Assembly (NCBI RefSeq): GCF_029227915.1
Contig: NC_079878.1
Span: forward strand, 26,997,501 to 27,061,500
From: Hydractinia symbiolongicarpus
Lineage: Eukaryota > Cnidaria > Hydrozoa > Anthoathecata > Hydractiniidae
Direction: 5' to 3'
Length of the DNA stretch: 64,000 nucleotides
Part shown: positions 1 to 11,855 of the stretch, piece after piece
Layout of the letters: every line of letters starts with the position of its first letter
Position numbering within the stretch: the first letter of the stretch is position 1
Made by a program: the position numbers and the translations under genes
The notes under the pieces: model-generated
What the model saw: only the letters and a program-made list of their open reading frames with translations
Database searches by the model: none
Told to the model about the DNA's origin: nothing

Positions 1-987
1 AAGACACAAATTGATGACGACCTATTAAGTAGGACCTAAATAAAGAGAGAGCATTACCTCGAATTCCATAATGATGAAGCTTTGTAAGCAGAATTTCATG
101 ATCGACAGTATCAAAAGCCTTCTGGAGATCAATAAACACTCCACATGCATAATTTCCTTTATCAAGAGCATCCATAATTTTTTGAGAGATATTCATTAGT
201 GATTGACAGGTTGAGTAATTTTTTCTGAAACCAAATTGTTGCTTATACAGGACATTGTTAGCTTCAAGAAACCGATACACCCGTTTATATTCAAGTTTTT
301 CAAATATCTTATCAATGTTTGAAAGTAAGGATATAGGTCGATAATTTGTAAGTTCCAATTTGGATCCTTTTTATGAATAGGGATAACCCTGGCAGTTTTT
401 AAATTAGAAGGAAAAATGCCTGAAGTAAAAGACAAATTTATAAGTGGAACGGATAATTCAGTTTTAACAGTAGAAAAAATTTGGGCAGGAATGCTAAATG
501 GCCCAGAAGATTTACCAAGGTCCAAGGAAGAAATACAATGGAAAACTTCAATATCATCAGTTGGTGAAAGAAACATTGAATTAGGAACAGAATCTTTTAA
601 GAAGGAAGAGAAATGTTTTGATGTGAATGGGATGCCCATTCTTATATTGTCAGCAATTGATGAAAAATAATTATTAAAAGAGCTAGCAATTGTCACTGGA
701 TCAGTGACAAGTAAGTTATCAATGTTCATACAGGTTGGAGAAGCAGAAGCAGAAGAACGAACAGAAATTATATTTTTAACACCTTTCCAAATGTTGCCAA
801 TATTTTTTTGGTTATCACTAAAATATTTATTGAAAAAAATACTCTTGCTCAATCTACACAGAGTTACAATTTTATTGCGGTACTTTTTGAAACGCTCTAA
901 CAAGAGAGACTTAAAATATGGATCTTTTTCTCTTAAAAAACGTTTATGAAGAAGGTCACTTTTAGTAAATAGAGGTAAGGATACCAT
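1..987 (-). pseudogene. LINE ORF2, reverse transcriptase part (partial)
   Basis: From 987 to 196 there is an open frame of 263 residues covering the region before the RT and the first RT motifs (SSGPFSIPAQIF, ARVIPIHKKD). Near 215-195 the frame shifts, and the same protein continues in another frame to base 1, including FRKNYST and an IDLQKAFDTVDHE segment that matches the first catalytic aspartate motif of LINE RTs. The YADD box and 3' end lie outside the window. Expected role: target-primed reverse transcription. This copy is broken. Confidence 0.85.
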
Positions 988-1025
988 TAGTAATCCAAGG
1001 ATTGGATTTTTTTCTACTTTTTTTA

Positions 1026-2280
1026 TTACAAGTCGTTTTTTAATGGAGCGTATTTATCCAAAAGACTGTTGAAACTGTGGTAAAAATTATCAAACGATAC
1101 ATTGGGATCATCTGTGCTTGGTTGAAGTATAGCATCCCAATCCGTATATTGTAGTTCAGTGCGAAAGGCATCATGACTGAATTTTTTCCAGTTACGAGCA
1201 TAAATATCATTAGATACATGAGCCGGATTGACAGCAGACAAATCTCTTAACACCAAGAACTGGGGGAAATGATCAGATATCGAATTAATAATATTACCAG
1301 ACAAAGTATCCCACTTGGCAGAGTTAAAATATATATTATCTATAATTGTGCTGGTAGATTCAGTGACTCTTGTGGGCAAATGTATGAGGCATTAAATTAA
1401 ACTGGGAGGTAATATTAATATAATCAGAAACTTCTTTAACCGATTCGGACATTAGAAGGTCAATATTAAAATCACCAAGGAGAAAGATTGGCTTATTTTC
1501 AGAAGACGCTTTCTCAAGAAGGGGCATTAAAAATTGGTTGTTGAACTTATCAACAGACATTGAGGGGTGTCTATAAATGCGTCCTACAATCATGTTTTTA
1601 TCTTTAGCCTCTATAATTTCAATGAATTTAGATTCAAGTTCACTGCCTTTGTATGCAAGTGTATCAAGATCAAGACGTTCAATAAATTGCAAGTGATTAG
1701 AAACATACAACAGAGCACCACCTTTTTCACCTTCAGTAGGCGTGTGTGTGAAGGAGTAACCAGGTAGATCACAATTAATAGGAGGGACATTAATCTGGAA
1801 TTTAGTTTTAGTGATACCAATAATACTAAAGTCATGCCCAAGTTGTTGTAATAGAACCTTCAATTCATCAAGATGTTTTGACAGAGATGCAATATTCATA
1901 TGGAAAAGGGAGAATTTATGAGAAGTAACTTGAAGGTCAGTGAATTCATTTGGATCATAATATTTGCAGTTGACACCACCCATGATTTCAGGGATGTCAT
2001 TGATTTTAAGAGTATTAAGCTTTGTAAGAAATGTTTTGATTTCAAGGGAAGAAAGTGACTTGTCGTAGACTAGAGGGGGAGCTTTTATGCCAAAGGGGAG
2101 AATTTCATTATTACATTTACAGCAAAACCATTTCTGGGTAGAATTTTGAAGAGATTCATAATCCTTGACGTTGAGACCATTACATTTAATATGAATCCAA
2201 AAATCACAAATATCACACTGAATTGCCTTTTGATTACAGTTTACAGACTTCCCACATAATCCACACGGATAATTTATCAT
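1026..2280 (-). pseudogene. LINE ORF2, N-terminal part: PHD finger plus AP endonuclease
   Basis: The first open stretch (2280 to 1360, 306 residues) begins with a Cys/His-rich PHD-type finger at about residues 6-57 (CGLCGK, CDICDFWIHIKC, WFCCKC). An endonuclease/exonuclease/phosphatase domain follows: FSLFHMNIASL near residue 125, GITKTK near 158, LLGDFNID near 268. The usual catalytic glutamate of the family's TET motif is a lysine here. The frame is then lost and resumes in another frame at 1379-1026, which holds the family's SISDHF motif. The protein would nick target DNA to prime reverse transcription; with the frameshift and the changed acidic residue this copy should not. Confidence 0.85.
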
Positions 2281-2916
2281 AAATATAGAGAGAAAACAAA
2301 AATGACATAAAACAAAAAACTATAGTATATACAAAAGTTTATTTAACAGACTCTATAGGCTTTCCCCTTCCCTAAACAACAAACGAGAGGAGGAAAGGCA
2401 GAGTCAGTAAAACTCAAAAACACTAAAAGCAGAACTAGCCAGTTGCTAAAATAAATAAATAAAACAACAGTTTAAAAGTTTATAACAGGAAATGATGTTG
2501 GAATGTATAATACCCAACAAAGAGGCGAGAGAACCCGCCCCCTCTTGGGAATTCCGTTCAATCGATACATACACCACATGAGACAGCAACAATGTGCAAT
2601 GAATATCAGAATTATCTACTGGATGAAACAAATGTTAGGCTATAAGAAACAAACCAAATTAACTTGGAAAATATATATGCTGGAACGACCGATAAAAGAC
2701 AGCCATGTTTAGGATTCATAATAACAACTAAATTTACGGTACACCGATCATAAGATAAAGTATGATCTCGGTAGGCACAACATACTATAATACTATAAAT
2801 ATATATGGAAAAGGCGGCGGGAAAAAAAATAAAAATAAAAATACGCCTTTTTATCCAAATAAAGAACAGAGAACAAAAATGGCGCGAAACTCGACAAATA
2901 AAACATGAAAAAAAAA
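2281..2916. other. LINE spacer between ORF1 and ORF2
   Basis: This lies between the ORF1 stop and the ORF2 start of the same element. It is AT-rich, with a polyadenine-rich stretch near 2820-2850. Short open frames on both strands look like chance. Confidence 0.5.
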
Positions 2917-3621
2917 TCAATCAAGAAGTTCACTAATATTGATATTTGGAAACAATTCTTGTAAATCAGTATCGTGTAAGATTGAATTTACGATGCCATC
3001 TTCATTAATTTTAACCTTCACTGTTCCATTTGAAGTCCAAAAGCCAGAGATACCGTTATTGTAAAGTTTTTAACATCTCGACCAGAGACCACGGTACATC
3101 CCACACAAACTTTCATTTATATATAATTTGGTACCGCCATCAAAACCAAACTTTGTTGAATCAATATCTTTAAGTTTTTTTTTATTAGAAAGTATGGATT
3201 GCACATCCTTACGCCTAGACAATTTAACAATCGTACGACCTAGTTTGATGCGGTGACAGGCTTTTACGTTCACACTTTGAATATTTACATTTATTGAACT
3301 GAAAATGTCTAAAACTTTATCTTCAAGTAAATCATGGGAAACAGATTCCGGAATACCCACTAACTCCAAACATTCACGCCTGGAATACTGTTCTGACATA
3401 CCGCATTTTTTTTCAAGTTCTCTTACTCTTTTGCAGAGAAGGGAAGTAACATTCTGCGAAATCGCTATGTCGCTATTAAGTGCTTCAAATTTAGAATTAA
3501 TGGCGTCTAATTTATCATGTATTTCCTTCAATGCATCTCTCTCTGTCTGTATGTCAAGAAACTTTTCAATCAGTTCCTCTTTTTTAGACTTTAAATCAGT
3601 TTTAGTTAAAGCATAAGCCAT
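2917..3621 (-). pseudogene. LINE ORF1 protein (coiled coil plus nucleic-acid binding), one internal stop
   Basis: From the ATG at 3621 the frame begins MAYALTKTDLK and carries a heptad-like coiled coil at about residues 10-85 (EELIEKFLDIQTERDALKEI). An RRM-like part follows (ECLELVGIPES, KACHRIKLG, TKLYINESLC). A TAA at 3072-3070 interrupts it, and the same frame then stays open to a TGA at 2919-2917, giving 234 codons in all. The adenine-rich context suggests a lysine codon became a stop. LINE ORF1 proteins of this kind trimerise and coat the element RNA. An upstream ATG at 3786 is in frame but adds unrelated sequence, so 3621 is preferred. Confidence 0.8.
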
Positions 3622-3772
3622 TTCAATGTAAGTTAAAGAAATAAAAAATGATACTTCCGTTATATTAGCAAAGGCTGTCTTCGAGCTTTCTAGTGCATGA
3701 GTACACTTGGATAAACACGGATGAAAACACGTCCGATCACTTCGGAGGTGAGTAAGTGAATGAACACATCGT

Positions 3773-3865
3773 TGAGAGAAGTACAACCTCTAGTTTATTT
3801 CCAAAGACCTAACAGGTTGAGTTCATCATTGCGGTGCCTAGCAACCTCTCTGTATTTTTTTTTCA
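3773..3865. repeat. Partial copy of the SINE-like family (tail block)
   Basis: The block AACAGGTTGAGTTCATCATT and its neighbours match 10629-10700 closely and 12840-12900 more weakly. It is the tail segment of the composite repeat described at 10081 and 12503. Confidence 0.6.
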
Positions 3866-4137
3866 TAATTACGAATTCATGGGCAGACCGTCGCTTTGAG
3901 AAACAACTATTCTGTCTGTTGAACTTAAAATATGTGCCATGATTCTTGGATACAGCTTACTACACATTGATATTAAATCAAGTGTTTTACTTCGGCTTAT
4001 TACATCTAATAATTACGAATTCCTGGGCAGACAATTGTTTATTTTGTCTATTTTCTAAATCGAAATTTTACTTCACTATGCAGTGTTTTTCAATGTATAA
4101 CATCTGCAAAATAGGTGAATTTAGGTTGTAATTATCA
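3866..4137. other. Non-coding stretch with a short direct repeat
   Basis: Two copies of AATTACGAATTC followed by TGGGCAGAC occur near 3868 and 4010. I saw no gene. Confidence 0.4.
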
Positions 4138-5800
4138 TTATGAATTACATAGGCATATTATACATGTGCAATCTACAGATGGTGAAGAACAAACTGCATC
4201 TTCAATACCATCATCACAATACTCGTCAAGTTCTTTCAACAAGTTAATATATTTTTCTATAGTAATATTGAATTTTTTGACAGTTTCATTAGATAATGCT
4301 TTTAGTCGTTTCTCTTCCTCTTGTCTAGCTTTCATACGGGGATGTGTATTAATATACAACAGTCGTTCTTGTGTAATTGGTTCGACAAGTGCCAATTTCT
4401 TTATTTTTTCGCATCTTGAGAATGCAGTGTAAGCTGCACCAAGGTTTTCTTTTCCATCTGAATGGATTGTTGTAACTTGATACGCATATGGGTGGCAGTT
4501 TTACCATCTCCAATTGACATATCCTGACTTTTGGCAATAGTTATTGCATATCCTGGCATTAACGCAGGCCATTTCTACTGCAACAATCAGACTCACATCG
4601 ACCTTCAACAGCAGTAATTGGTATCCATTTCGGATGTTCTTTAATCCATGACGGACCTTTATAATTAGGAAAATCGACTACAACAGCTATTGGAAATTCA
4701 GGTGGTGACATATTTGGTGAATAAAGGATTACTTTTCTTATGGCACCATTATTTAGGCCAAGGCCTGTAAGACCCTTTTGGTTCTTGGTAAGGATTACAG
4801 TTGCACAAACTGCCATTAGAGATCTTAGTGGTATTTGACCCAGTTGCTTATCAGTGAAAGCGTGATGTTTTACGTCCTCTTGATGGAATAACAGCAACTG
4901 GCACACCAAGGTTAGCTAATTTATTATGGTTTTTTTCATTAACTTCATTCCATGTTTCCATTATTGTAAGGACGCGACCATAATAAAAGTTACATTTTTC
5001 AGTTTGGGGCAAAGCATTTTCATAACGACTATTTATATCTTGCCAGTCTTGTTGAGTAATCGATCCATTGCGTATTCTAAGTAGCCGCTGTAAAGGGCTA
5101 ACTGATCTGAACCTTGGCGCATTGTTTCGGTAAGAACAATAATATCGTGAAATGAGCGATAGATTGCATAATCAGCAAAGTTGAATTTGAAATCCAAATC
5201 CAAAGCACGAATTGGTCCAAGTTGACCAAGGTCCCCAAAGAAATGACAGTTGGTACACCTCTATAATAATTATCAAAGTCTCCTGTTGCCTTACATAATC
5301 TTTGGCTGCATCAAGCCACTTGGGTAGAATGTTTTTATTGTGTATTAGATAAGAAATGTACAACAGACCAGGAAGATTTTAACAGGGTTGTGATTTTAAA
5401 GAACACTTTGTGGACAGCGTTAGTCGCTCTTCACGATCGGGAAAGCCGTGGACTTAAAAAAAGGATGAAGTTTCTAACAAGTAAGTCGCTAGCACTCTTG
5501 AAATTTCTGTTGCCATAGTATATATTTCCAATCTTATTTGAGGATGATATTTTTAGATCTTATCGATATGCGGCATACCGCCAATTCTGTTGGTTTGTTC
5601 ATAACCACTTGGGAAAAGGCTTTTGTCGGGTGATACCGTCTTGTGTCGTGTCTAGGATGCGTAGAGAATATCCAAGTCCGAATAGGGTGTATGCTGGCTT
5701 CAAAGAAGGTGAAGAAATACCTGAAATTGATTTTTCTTGGACAAATGAAGTTGACGACCAGATAACTTGATTGTAAATTAAAAACAACCTCTCACTCAGT
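4138..5800 (-). pseudogene. PIF1-like (Helitron-type) helicase remnant
   Basis: On the minus strand several frames read as successive parts of one PIF1-family helicase C-terminal half. Fragments at 5360-5170 resemble the region around motif III (a GDLGQL-like stretch in a neighbouring frame), followed by RVLTIMETWNEV at 4980-4920. Next come GLNNGAIRKVILY, PIAVVVDFPNYKGPSW and PKWIPI at 4780-4610, an AKSQDMSIGDG-like motif near 4540-4500, and a basic tail LVEPITQERLLYINTHPRMK at 4395-4330. At least four frame changes and several stops separate them. Helitrons and Helentrons carry this helicase downstream of Rep, but no Rep is adjacent, so this may be an independent fragment. It is non-functional. 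Confidence 0.7.
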
Positions 5801-7590
5801 ACTTTTTTAAATTAGAAAATAAACAGAAAGCTGTACTTAAAACGATGTTGCACAATTTTTGCACAAGTATTTACAGTTGGTTAAAATATATACATATAAA
5901 AAGTGTGATTATGAATAACCTGGAACTAATTTCTTTTTGTTTGCTAATTGAGAGGGATAGAATTGGGGTACTGGGAACGAGTTTTATAATCTAGGAGATA
6001 TAAAAGTACATAAACCACAATTTATTTAATGCGTTTGTATTTCAATGCATTTTCTATAATTTGTTCTTTCGCTGGTCGGTTTCTGGAGTAATCTTTAATG
6101 AATATTTTCGTTTCAAACGACTTTTTATGGTAGCTTTCCGCATGCATGAAGACCGTTTTAAGACTCTGATGTAAGTTAAGTAGTCATAACTTTTATCTTA
6201 TTTTATAATTTTTGCTCCGTATCTTCGATTTGTTTTAGAGTACGCGATTTTGAATATGGTTATCTTTGCACCTTCCTCGTCAATACTGTATTTCTAAATA
6301 AATAATACATTTATTGATGATTTGGTCGACAGTGTGTAAACACGTACTTTAGGTCGACACCATTAATTTGGCTCAGAGAAAAGCTGATGTGTAGAACTGA
6401 CTCTGCAATAATTTTTGACACGGTCTATTTTCTCATAGAACGTTTGAATTCGATTTAAATAAATTTTTAGCATTATTTGTCGACATAAGGTTTTTTCTAC
6501 AACTTCGCGTCATTAGGTGCACAGATAAATGTCTAACGGTCTCGTGAAAAGTTTTAAAACTTTCCCAAGTTGCTCAATATTTCGCGAATATACTCTCAGC
6601 CTCATGTTTCTTATATGTTTTTTATAAAAAAACGAGTAATTTTAAATTGCTGAGTTCCTTTTTGTTATGAGCACAACATGTGTTTATGTGCACGTTTATT
6701 TTTTGTCAGCCTCATTATTCTTATGAAAACTTCTTATTTCAGCCTCAAAATATGTTAACACAGTAATTGATGTTTTTTATTTTCTCATTCCTCTCTTTAT
6801 TTCAAGAGGTCTTCTTTGCACAGCATGCCCAACTTATTGAAGCTCCTAATATTTAGTTCGAGCAGTTTTCTGCAAAGAGGACTGGAGGAGAAATCATTGG
6901 GAAATAAGACAGACAGATTTAAGAGAAATGATATATTTAAAACAGAAGTGATATATTAAAAACAGAAATGACATATTAAAAAAAAACGTGTAAAATATAC
7001 GCCTTCTAAATGTTCATATTGATTTCGCGTCTCAATTTCAATTTGTCACACCGTGTTCTTTCATTGACAATCTTCACCCTTACACTGTCGTACGTCAGTG
7101 GCAGAATGTGTTTTATAATGAAATCTTCCATCACCTTTCGAGCTAGAAATAAATGAAATAAACTTGATTACTTTTTTTCTGCATCAGAGATCTCATTTTT
7201 CTACGATGACATGAAACCTCCCTCTCTTTGAACAAAATGGATCCCAGCACAAAAAATGATACTAATATCCACGTTAGCACAAAAGAAAAGCGTTTTCAAC
7301 GAAATCGTAGTGTCCCATTTAAGAATTGTTTTTTCCCCAAATTTAACAGAATATTCCCTAATGAAGAAATTTATGCAGCACTTCTCCATCACCATCGTAA
7401 AAATATCTCTTTAATCACAAAAGTTGCATCCACAACTTATTTCACCATATAACACATCTGACCAAACGAAATTAAAACAACCTAACAAGACAAACAGTTA
7501 GATTTTACAGTCAGTTGAAATTAACCCGGCTGTTTCTGTCACAAGCAGTCTACCGTGAACTTTGCTCCCTCTTCACTCTCTTATACAGTA
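5801..7590. other. AT-rich intergenic DNA, no gene seen
   Basis: Only short open frames without recognisable motifs. A few near-repeated phrases (AGAAGTGATATATT, AGAAATGACATATT at 6940-6985) are simple local duplications. Confidence 0.5.
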
Positions 7591-7599
7591 ATCATAAGA

Positions 7600-8110
7600 A
7601 GCATAGCAAGGGGGTTCGACTATGTCTTGTCTTTGGGTGCGACGACCCCACTTTTAACCCAGTCCAGTAGGGGAGGCCAAGTTTGCTCACTTGGTGTACA
7701 GGGTTAACGATCCTCCTGTACCCATAATTATTCTTGTAAGAAGCTCTGCAAGGGGTGTGAAATTTCTCTTTCATGTCTTCGTGGTTTAACGCCCACGCAT
7801 ATCACCCCAGTAACCTCATGCTGGTCCTGACCAAGGCTGGTCCTAAGCATCAATCACCTGTGTAAGGCTGAGTGTTGGGATCCCGTGATACGTGTAAAGC
7901 TACAGCCAGGTTCACAAGTCCTGGCGCATAGGTAGTTGTTTGCCCCCTTTTATAATTTTTATATATTTGTGTATATATACGTTTTATGTCGATATATGTT
8001 GTTGTTGTTTTTTTGATTTGTTGTTGCAATATTTGTATTGTCCAGAGGGTTGCTTTTCCAATTAACTTGGTTGTACAGACCATCCTTGTTAAAGGAAGAT
8101 CTTGCTTTGC
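7600..8110. repeat. SINE-like repeat, divergent member
   Basis: It opens with the head block of the family also found at 10085, 10184, 10276 and 12505: AGCAAGGGGGTT, then TCTTGTCTTTGG, GACGAC and ACCCAGT. A second, weaker head block (TGCAAGGGGTGTG to ACCCCAGTAAC) follows at 7747-7810, then a different tail ending in GTT/TTG-rich sequence near 7980-8040. The inner stem keeps pairing with changed bases compared with the other copies. No B-box that I would trust as tRNA-derived. Confidence 0.55.
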
Positions 8111-10080
8111 ATAGACATCTTTAAGGGTTTAAAATAAGAGTTATTAGACTAGTCGAATCACTATAGCTTGCTGTTCTGTTATCTCATAATCTTATCGTAA
8201 GATCGTAAGATAAAAATGTATTTACCAGAAACGCTTGCTGCCTTTCTCTGATTCAATTTTATGGAATAATAAAATTCGTGTGATACTTTCGATATATTGA
8301 ACACAAAAGCAGTTCACATAGGTTAGTCTATATTAAAGACACAGTATAAATAAGGCTTCTCTAGTTGCTTTACGGGGTCTCCCTCTACGACGTTGACCTT
8401 GGGCGATTTTTAGTCTGTAAGGAAATGTCATTAAATCAACCAACATTATTTTTTTATACTTTTATATTCAAGCAACCACAACTCATTCCTGCTCAAGTAT
8501 GCTAGGATTCCTAATTATTCAATTTTAGCGTAAACGTTTATTCAGACAGGGTAATTATTTGAGACCTCAGTTGTTCGTGTTTTTTCTTCTGTAGGTAATT
8601 TATTTTTACCTTTCTTTCATTGACGGATTTTGAAAATTGAAATCTTGTGGATAACAAATTGGCACCCAAATTAATTTCTTCGACGCTCACCAAATCAATT
8701 TTCCGCCATTTTTTTTTTTTTGCCGGACGCTAAATAAAATTCTTGCCAATTTCTTATTGCTATCCGCCAATGTTTTTGGATTTTAATGGACATGATTTCG
8801 ATATTGAAGAGTGGCTTACTTTTTATCTAACTTTGTATTAAAAGATATTGCCTGATTTACAAAGAAAAAAACACCTTTTCTAAAAAAATATTTTTCAATT
8901 TTTTATGGACTAAGTTCCGCACATTCCATTGAATTCCCTTACTAACCAAATTTCTTCCCGCCAATTTTATTTCCTAAGGTAGACTAAATTAAAGGTTGAA
9001 AGAAGTTCTGATCAACATATCGGATCGAGTGCTTCTGAAAAACCACCTCTTTCGTCCCAATCTTAGTCGTTTATTTGGGTACAACATATAACTTTTTAAC
9101 ATATTACTTTTCGGTTTGTTTTGGAAAATCTCATAACCATCAGAACTACTCTCTTCTTCCTCAGACGGATTCAATATTTCAAAATTTTCATCAGATGAAT
9201 CATTCAAATCTACGAGATAAATATGCGAAATTATTGTTTGTTTGTTTGTTTGTTTGTCTGTACCATTAAATTGATTGTCATTAATATTTACCTTCTTCGC
9301 ATTTCATATCAAATTTCCTCTTTCTGGGTTCCTTTTTGTACTCTAAAAAAGTATATTTCTCCCTTGATATATATTTGACAAAACATAATTTTTATCAAAG
9401 AAATTCATAGAAATGTACCTCCTTGGAGTTGTTAGGGTTTACTTTTGTTGACCGTTCTCATTCTGAAACAGTAATCTAAATAAAGAATACTTTTTATTAT
9501 CGAAGATAATATATAAAACCCTGAAGTTTCTTAACTATTTGCCTGACTTTGCGACTTAACCCAACAGCAAAACTATTGCGCAGTGCAACATTAAAATATT
9601 CAAAAGTTATTTACAATGCTTTGCGACACAGTGGCAAAACTATCGCGCAACGTTGTGCTAAAGACTAAATTGTTTGTTAACTATTGATCGAGGGTTTTAA
9701 AATATGTTTCACCTATATGGACTAAATAAGAAAGCTGTACTTGTGAAAATCCTCAAATGCATTTTTCGCTTCTTTTTCGCAAGGTTATGACAGGGTAATA
9801 ATTGAAGATATAGAACGTACTCAATTATTCAATAAACATAAAAAACAGTTTTAATCTCAATGTTATTGTATAATATATTGTTTATTTCAAGAATGCACAA
9901 CTACTACTACTAATCTTTTATCACTATTTTTCTGCTCGATAAAACGGCAACTTAAATAATGGTCACTACACAACCATAGCCTTCGACCAAATGGTACACA
10001 GGTGGATACATTGCAACGATAGAGCAGTAATTTTCTGTGATGACCGCCTTGTTAACAGTCACGAGTCATATGTTTTCTTT
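8111..10080. other. AT-rich intergenic DNA with a TTTG microsatellite
   Basis: There is a TTTG run at about 9235-9258. Two similar phrases around GCAAAACTAT (9565-9590 and 9630-9645) look like a small local duplication. The minus-strand 72-codon frame at 9207-8989 starts with an acidic stretch (EILNPSEEEESSSDGYEIF) that resembles the N-terminus of PiggyBac-type or similar transposase remnants, but nothing after it supports a gene. Confidence 0.4.
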
Positions 10081-10710
10081 CAGCAAGGGGGCTTGACTAC
10101 ACCAGTCTTGTCTTTGGAGAGTGACGACTCCACTTATTACCCCAGTCAAAAATAAAACAAAATCAAATAAAAATTAAGTTAGCAAGGGGGTTTGATGATA
10201 CTAGGTCTTGTCTTTGGAGAGTGACGACTCCACTTATTACCCAATTAAAAATAAAGAAAATAAAAAAAAAATATTAGCAGGGGGGTTTGATCACACATGA
10301 TCTTGTCTTTGGAGAATAACGACTCCATTTATTACCTGAGTTAAAACAAAGAATAGCACAGTTGAACAGAAAGTGGTCAAAGTTAATTTTAGGAAGATAG
10401 GGATGTCTAGTTTCTGCTGATGACCGTCCGCGGACCTCTTCGAGGTGACCCAGCTAGACATCCAGTGTACTTAGGTTCAGAAATATGGGTCGAAACCTAC
10501 CTGCCCTTGGTTAAAGTTCTGTTCATCTTTTCAAATGTGTTGTATCCTTTTATTATTTTTTTTATATTTTTTTTTTAAATCCTTGTAAAAAGGGAGAATT
10601 GTGCTTTTAGAGGCATATTCTCTAGAGGAGTACAACTTCTAGCTTGTTTCCAAAGACCTAACAGGTTGAGTTCATCATTGCGGTGGCTTGCCACCTCTTT
10701 GTAAATTATT
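10081..10710. repeat. SINE-like composite repeat with three head blocks in tandem
   Basis: Three head blocks of about 65 bases lie at roughly 10085, 10184 and 10276, each reading AGCA/GGGGGGTTTGA ... TCTTGTCTTTGGAGA ... GACTCCA ... TTACC. They are followed by a folded block (10401-10463), a block with GGTTCAGAAATATG and GTCGAAACC (10470-10505), and the tail block ending AACAGGTTGAGTTCATC (10612-10700). The same order, with one head block, recurs at 12503-12905. The unit has no ORF and looks like a SINE or other short retroposed RNA. Confidence 0.6.
10401..10463. other. Folded block: 10-bp outer stem with two inner hairpins
   Basis: GGATGTCTAG at 10401-10410 is exactly complementary to CTAGACATCC at 10454-10463. 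Inside are CCG-TCCG-CGG and CCTC-TTC-GAGG hairpins, giving a three-way junction. The related copy at 12621-12680 has CTG-TTCG-CAG for the first hairpin, so both arms changed together, which supports a selected RNA fold. Confidence 0.55.
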
Positions 10711-10736
10711 TTCTTTCTTTTAAAAAATTTAATCAC

Positions 10737-10789
10737 CTTAACATCTTTATAATTTTGCTTATTTACATCATGTTTTTTCCTATCAGTAA
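10737..10789 (-). CDS. Possible degenerate fourth repeat exon
   Basis: A GGTGCAG acceptor is followed by VTDRKKHDVNKQNYKDVK-like codons and an AAG/GTGATT donor. The ending (KDVK) resembles the end of units 2 and 3, but its phase at the acceptor differs and it abuts the SINE-like tail block. Confidence 0.3.
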
Positions 10790-10943
10790 CTGCACCAAGG
10801 TATGGCACTGCTTCAAGCATTAAAAATAGCAATGATATTTAGAGCAATTGATTTTAAAAATGACACTATTTTTAGTTTCTTTACTTGAGAAAAGTTCACG
10901 AGTGTAATGTTTGATAAGTAGCTATTATACAGAATTTGTTTAC

Positions 10944-11093
10944 CTTAACAGCTTTCAAATGTTTCTGAACTGTTGTAACATCAGGCTTCTTCTCCTCATG
11001 ACTAATTACAGGCATTTGATCAAATTCTTTTGTCAGGGTCTTCTTTTCAGTAATAGCTTCGGAATTTTCTTTTGTCTGCGAAAATTTCCAATC
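10944..11093 (-). CDS. Host gene exon, tandem repeat unit 3 (150 nt)
   Basis: On the minus strand a CCTATAG acceptor precedes 50 in-phase codons beginning DWKFSQTKENSEAI and ending HLKAVK, followed by a GTAAAC donor. Length and phase equal those of the unit at 11228-11377, to which it is clearly homologous at protein level. Charged, lysine- and glutamate-rich, with no domain I recognise. Possibly a structural or scaffold protein built from repeated exons. Confidence 0.6.
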
Positions 11094-11227
11094 CTATAGG
11101 CACAAGGAATATGTAACTATTTAAATAGGTAACTCGAAGTGCCTTTTGTTATTAGCTTTTTGCTTTTTCTCTCCATATTAGAGCAGGGTAATGATTTCTA
11201 AGCAGCTATTTTTAAAAATTTAGGTAC

Positions 11228-11377
11228 TTCAACATCTTCACAATGTCTCTGAACTCTGGCAACATCAGGTTTCTTCTCCTCAAGAGTGATTGCAGGCTTT
11301 TGATCATGTTCTTTTGCCGAGGTCTTTCTTTCAGAAATAGCTCCGGGATTTTCTTCTGTCTGCGAAACTTGCCAATC
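11228..11377 (-). CDS. Host gene exon, tandem repeat unit 2 (150 nt)
   Basis: The minus strand has a CCTATAG-type acceptor, then 50 codons from DWQVSQTEENPGAI to RHCEDVE, then GTACCT at the donor position matching unit 3. The frame is open throughout. The donor is weaker than in the other units; without splicing the frame also stays open for several codons. Confidence 0.55.
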
Positions 11378-11504
11378 CTATAGACACAAGGAATATGTAA
11401 ATATTTAAAGAGGTAACTTGAAGTGTCTTTTGTTATCACCTATTTGCTTTCTCTCTCTGTGTTAGAGCACAGAAATAAGCAGTTATTTACGAAAATCTAT
11501 TTAC

Positions 11505-11645
11505 CTCTTTACAATGTTTCTGAGCTCTTGCAGCATCAGATTTTATCTCTACAGTATTTGCAAGCATAGGGCTATCAGCCTTTGCCCACGTTTCCTCCAT
11601 AATAACAGAGAAAGGCTTTTCTTCTCTCGGTGAAGTGAGCCAATG
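11505..11645 (-). CDS. Host gene exon, tandem repeat unit 1 (141 nt)
   Basis: The minus strand has an acceptor GCTTATAG, then 47 codons from HWLTSPREEKPFSV to AQKHCKE, and a good donor GTAAAT. It is more diverged than units 2 and 3 but has the same phase and the same conserved start (HW/DW) and end (QKHCK/RHCED). Confidence 0.55.
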
Positions 11646-11767
11646 CTATAAGCAAATAGATTATTTAAAGTGACTGTAAACTTTTTTTTTGAGAAAACTC
11701 TGTGTTGTAAGTGCATCACAATATTGACTAAACTACTTAAAAAATTTAGGTGTTCTTTCTTTGGTAC

Positions 11768-11800
11768 CTGAAGTTTTTTTACAAACTTTGCAATTGGAAG
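11768..11800 (-). CDS. Small host exon upstream of the repeat exons (33 nt)
   Basis: ATTACAG acceptor, 11 codons (LPIAKFVKKLQ) and a CAG/GTACCA donor on the minus strand, in the same phase as the repeat exons. It would be the next exon 5' of unit 1. Support is only splice sites plus phase. Confidence 0.4.
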
Positions 11801-11855
11801 CTGTAATGAAAGAAATGCGGATCAATTCAAATCAATGCAATCTACTTTTAAATTA

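Larger units (their letters stand above)
1..3621 (-). mobile_element. CR1-like non-LTR retrotransposon, decayed and cut by the window edge
   Basis: Reading on the minus strand, an ORF1-type coiled-coil protein is followed after about 640 bases by an ORF2 remnant with PHD finger, AP-endonuclease and reverse transcriptase. That order and the PHD finger at the ORF2 start fit the CR1/L2 group. The reverse transcriptase runs off the left edge of the window, so the 3' end is not seen. Both ORFs carry stops or frameshifts, so the copy is inactive. Confidence 0.85.

Noticed and set aside
7600-7664. tRNA-derived SINE suggested by GGTTCGACTA
   Set aside because: No matching A-box at the right distance and other copies do not keep the motif.
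10401-10463. Hammerhead ribozyme suggested by CTGATGA
   Set aside because: The GAAA core and cleavage triplet are not in the right places relative to the stems.
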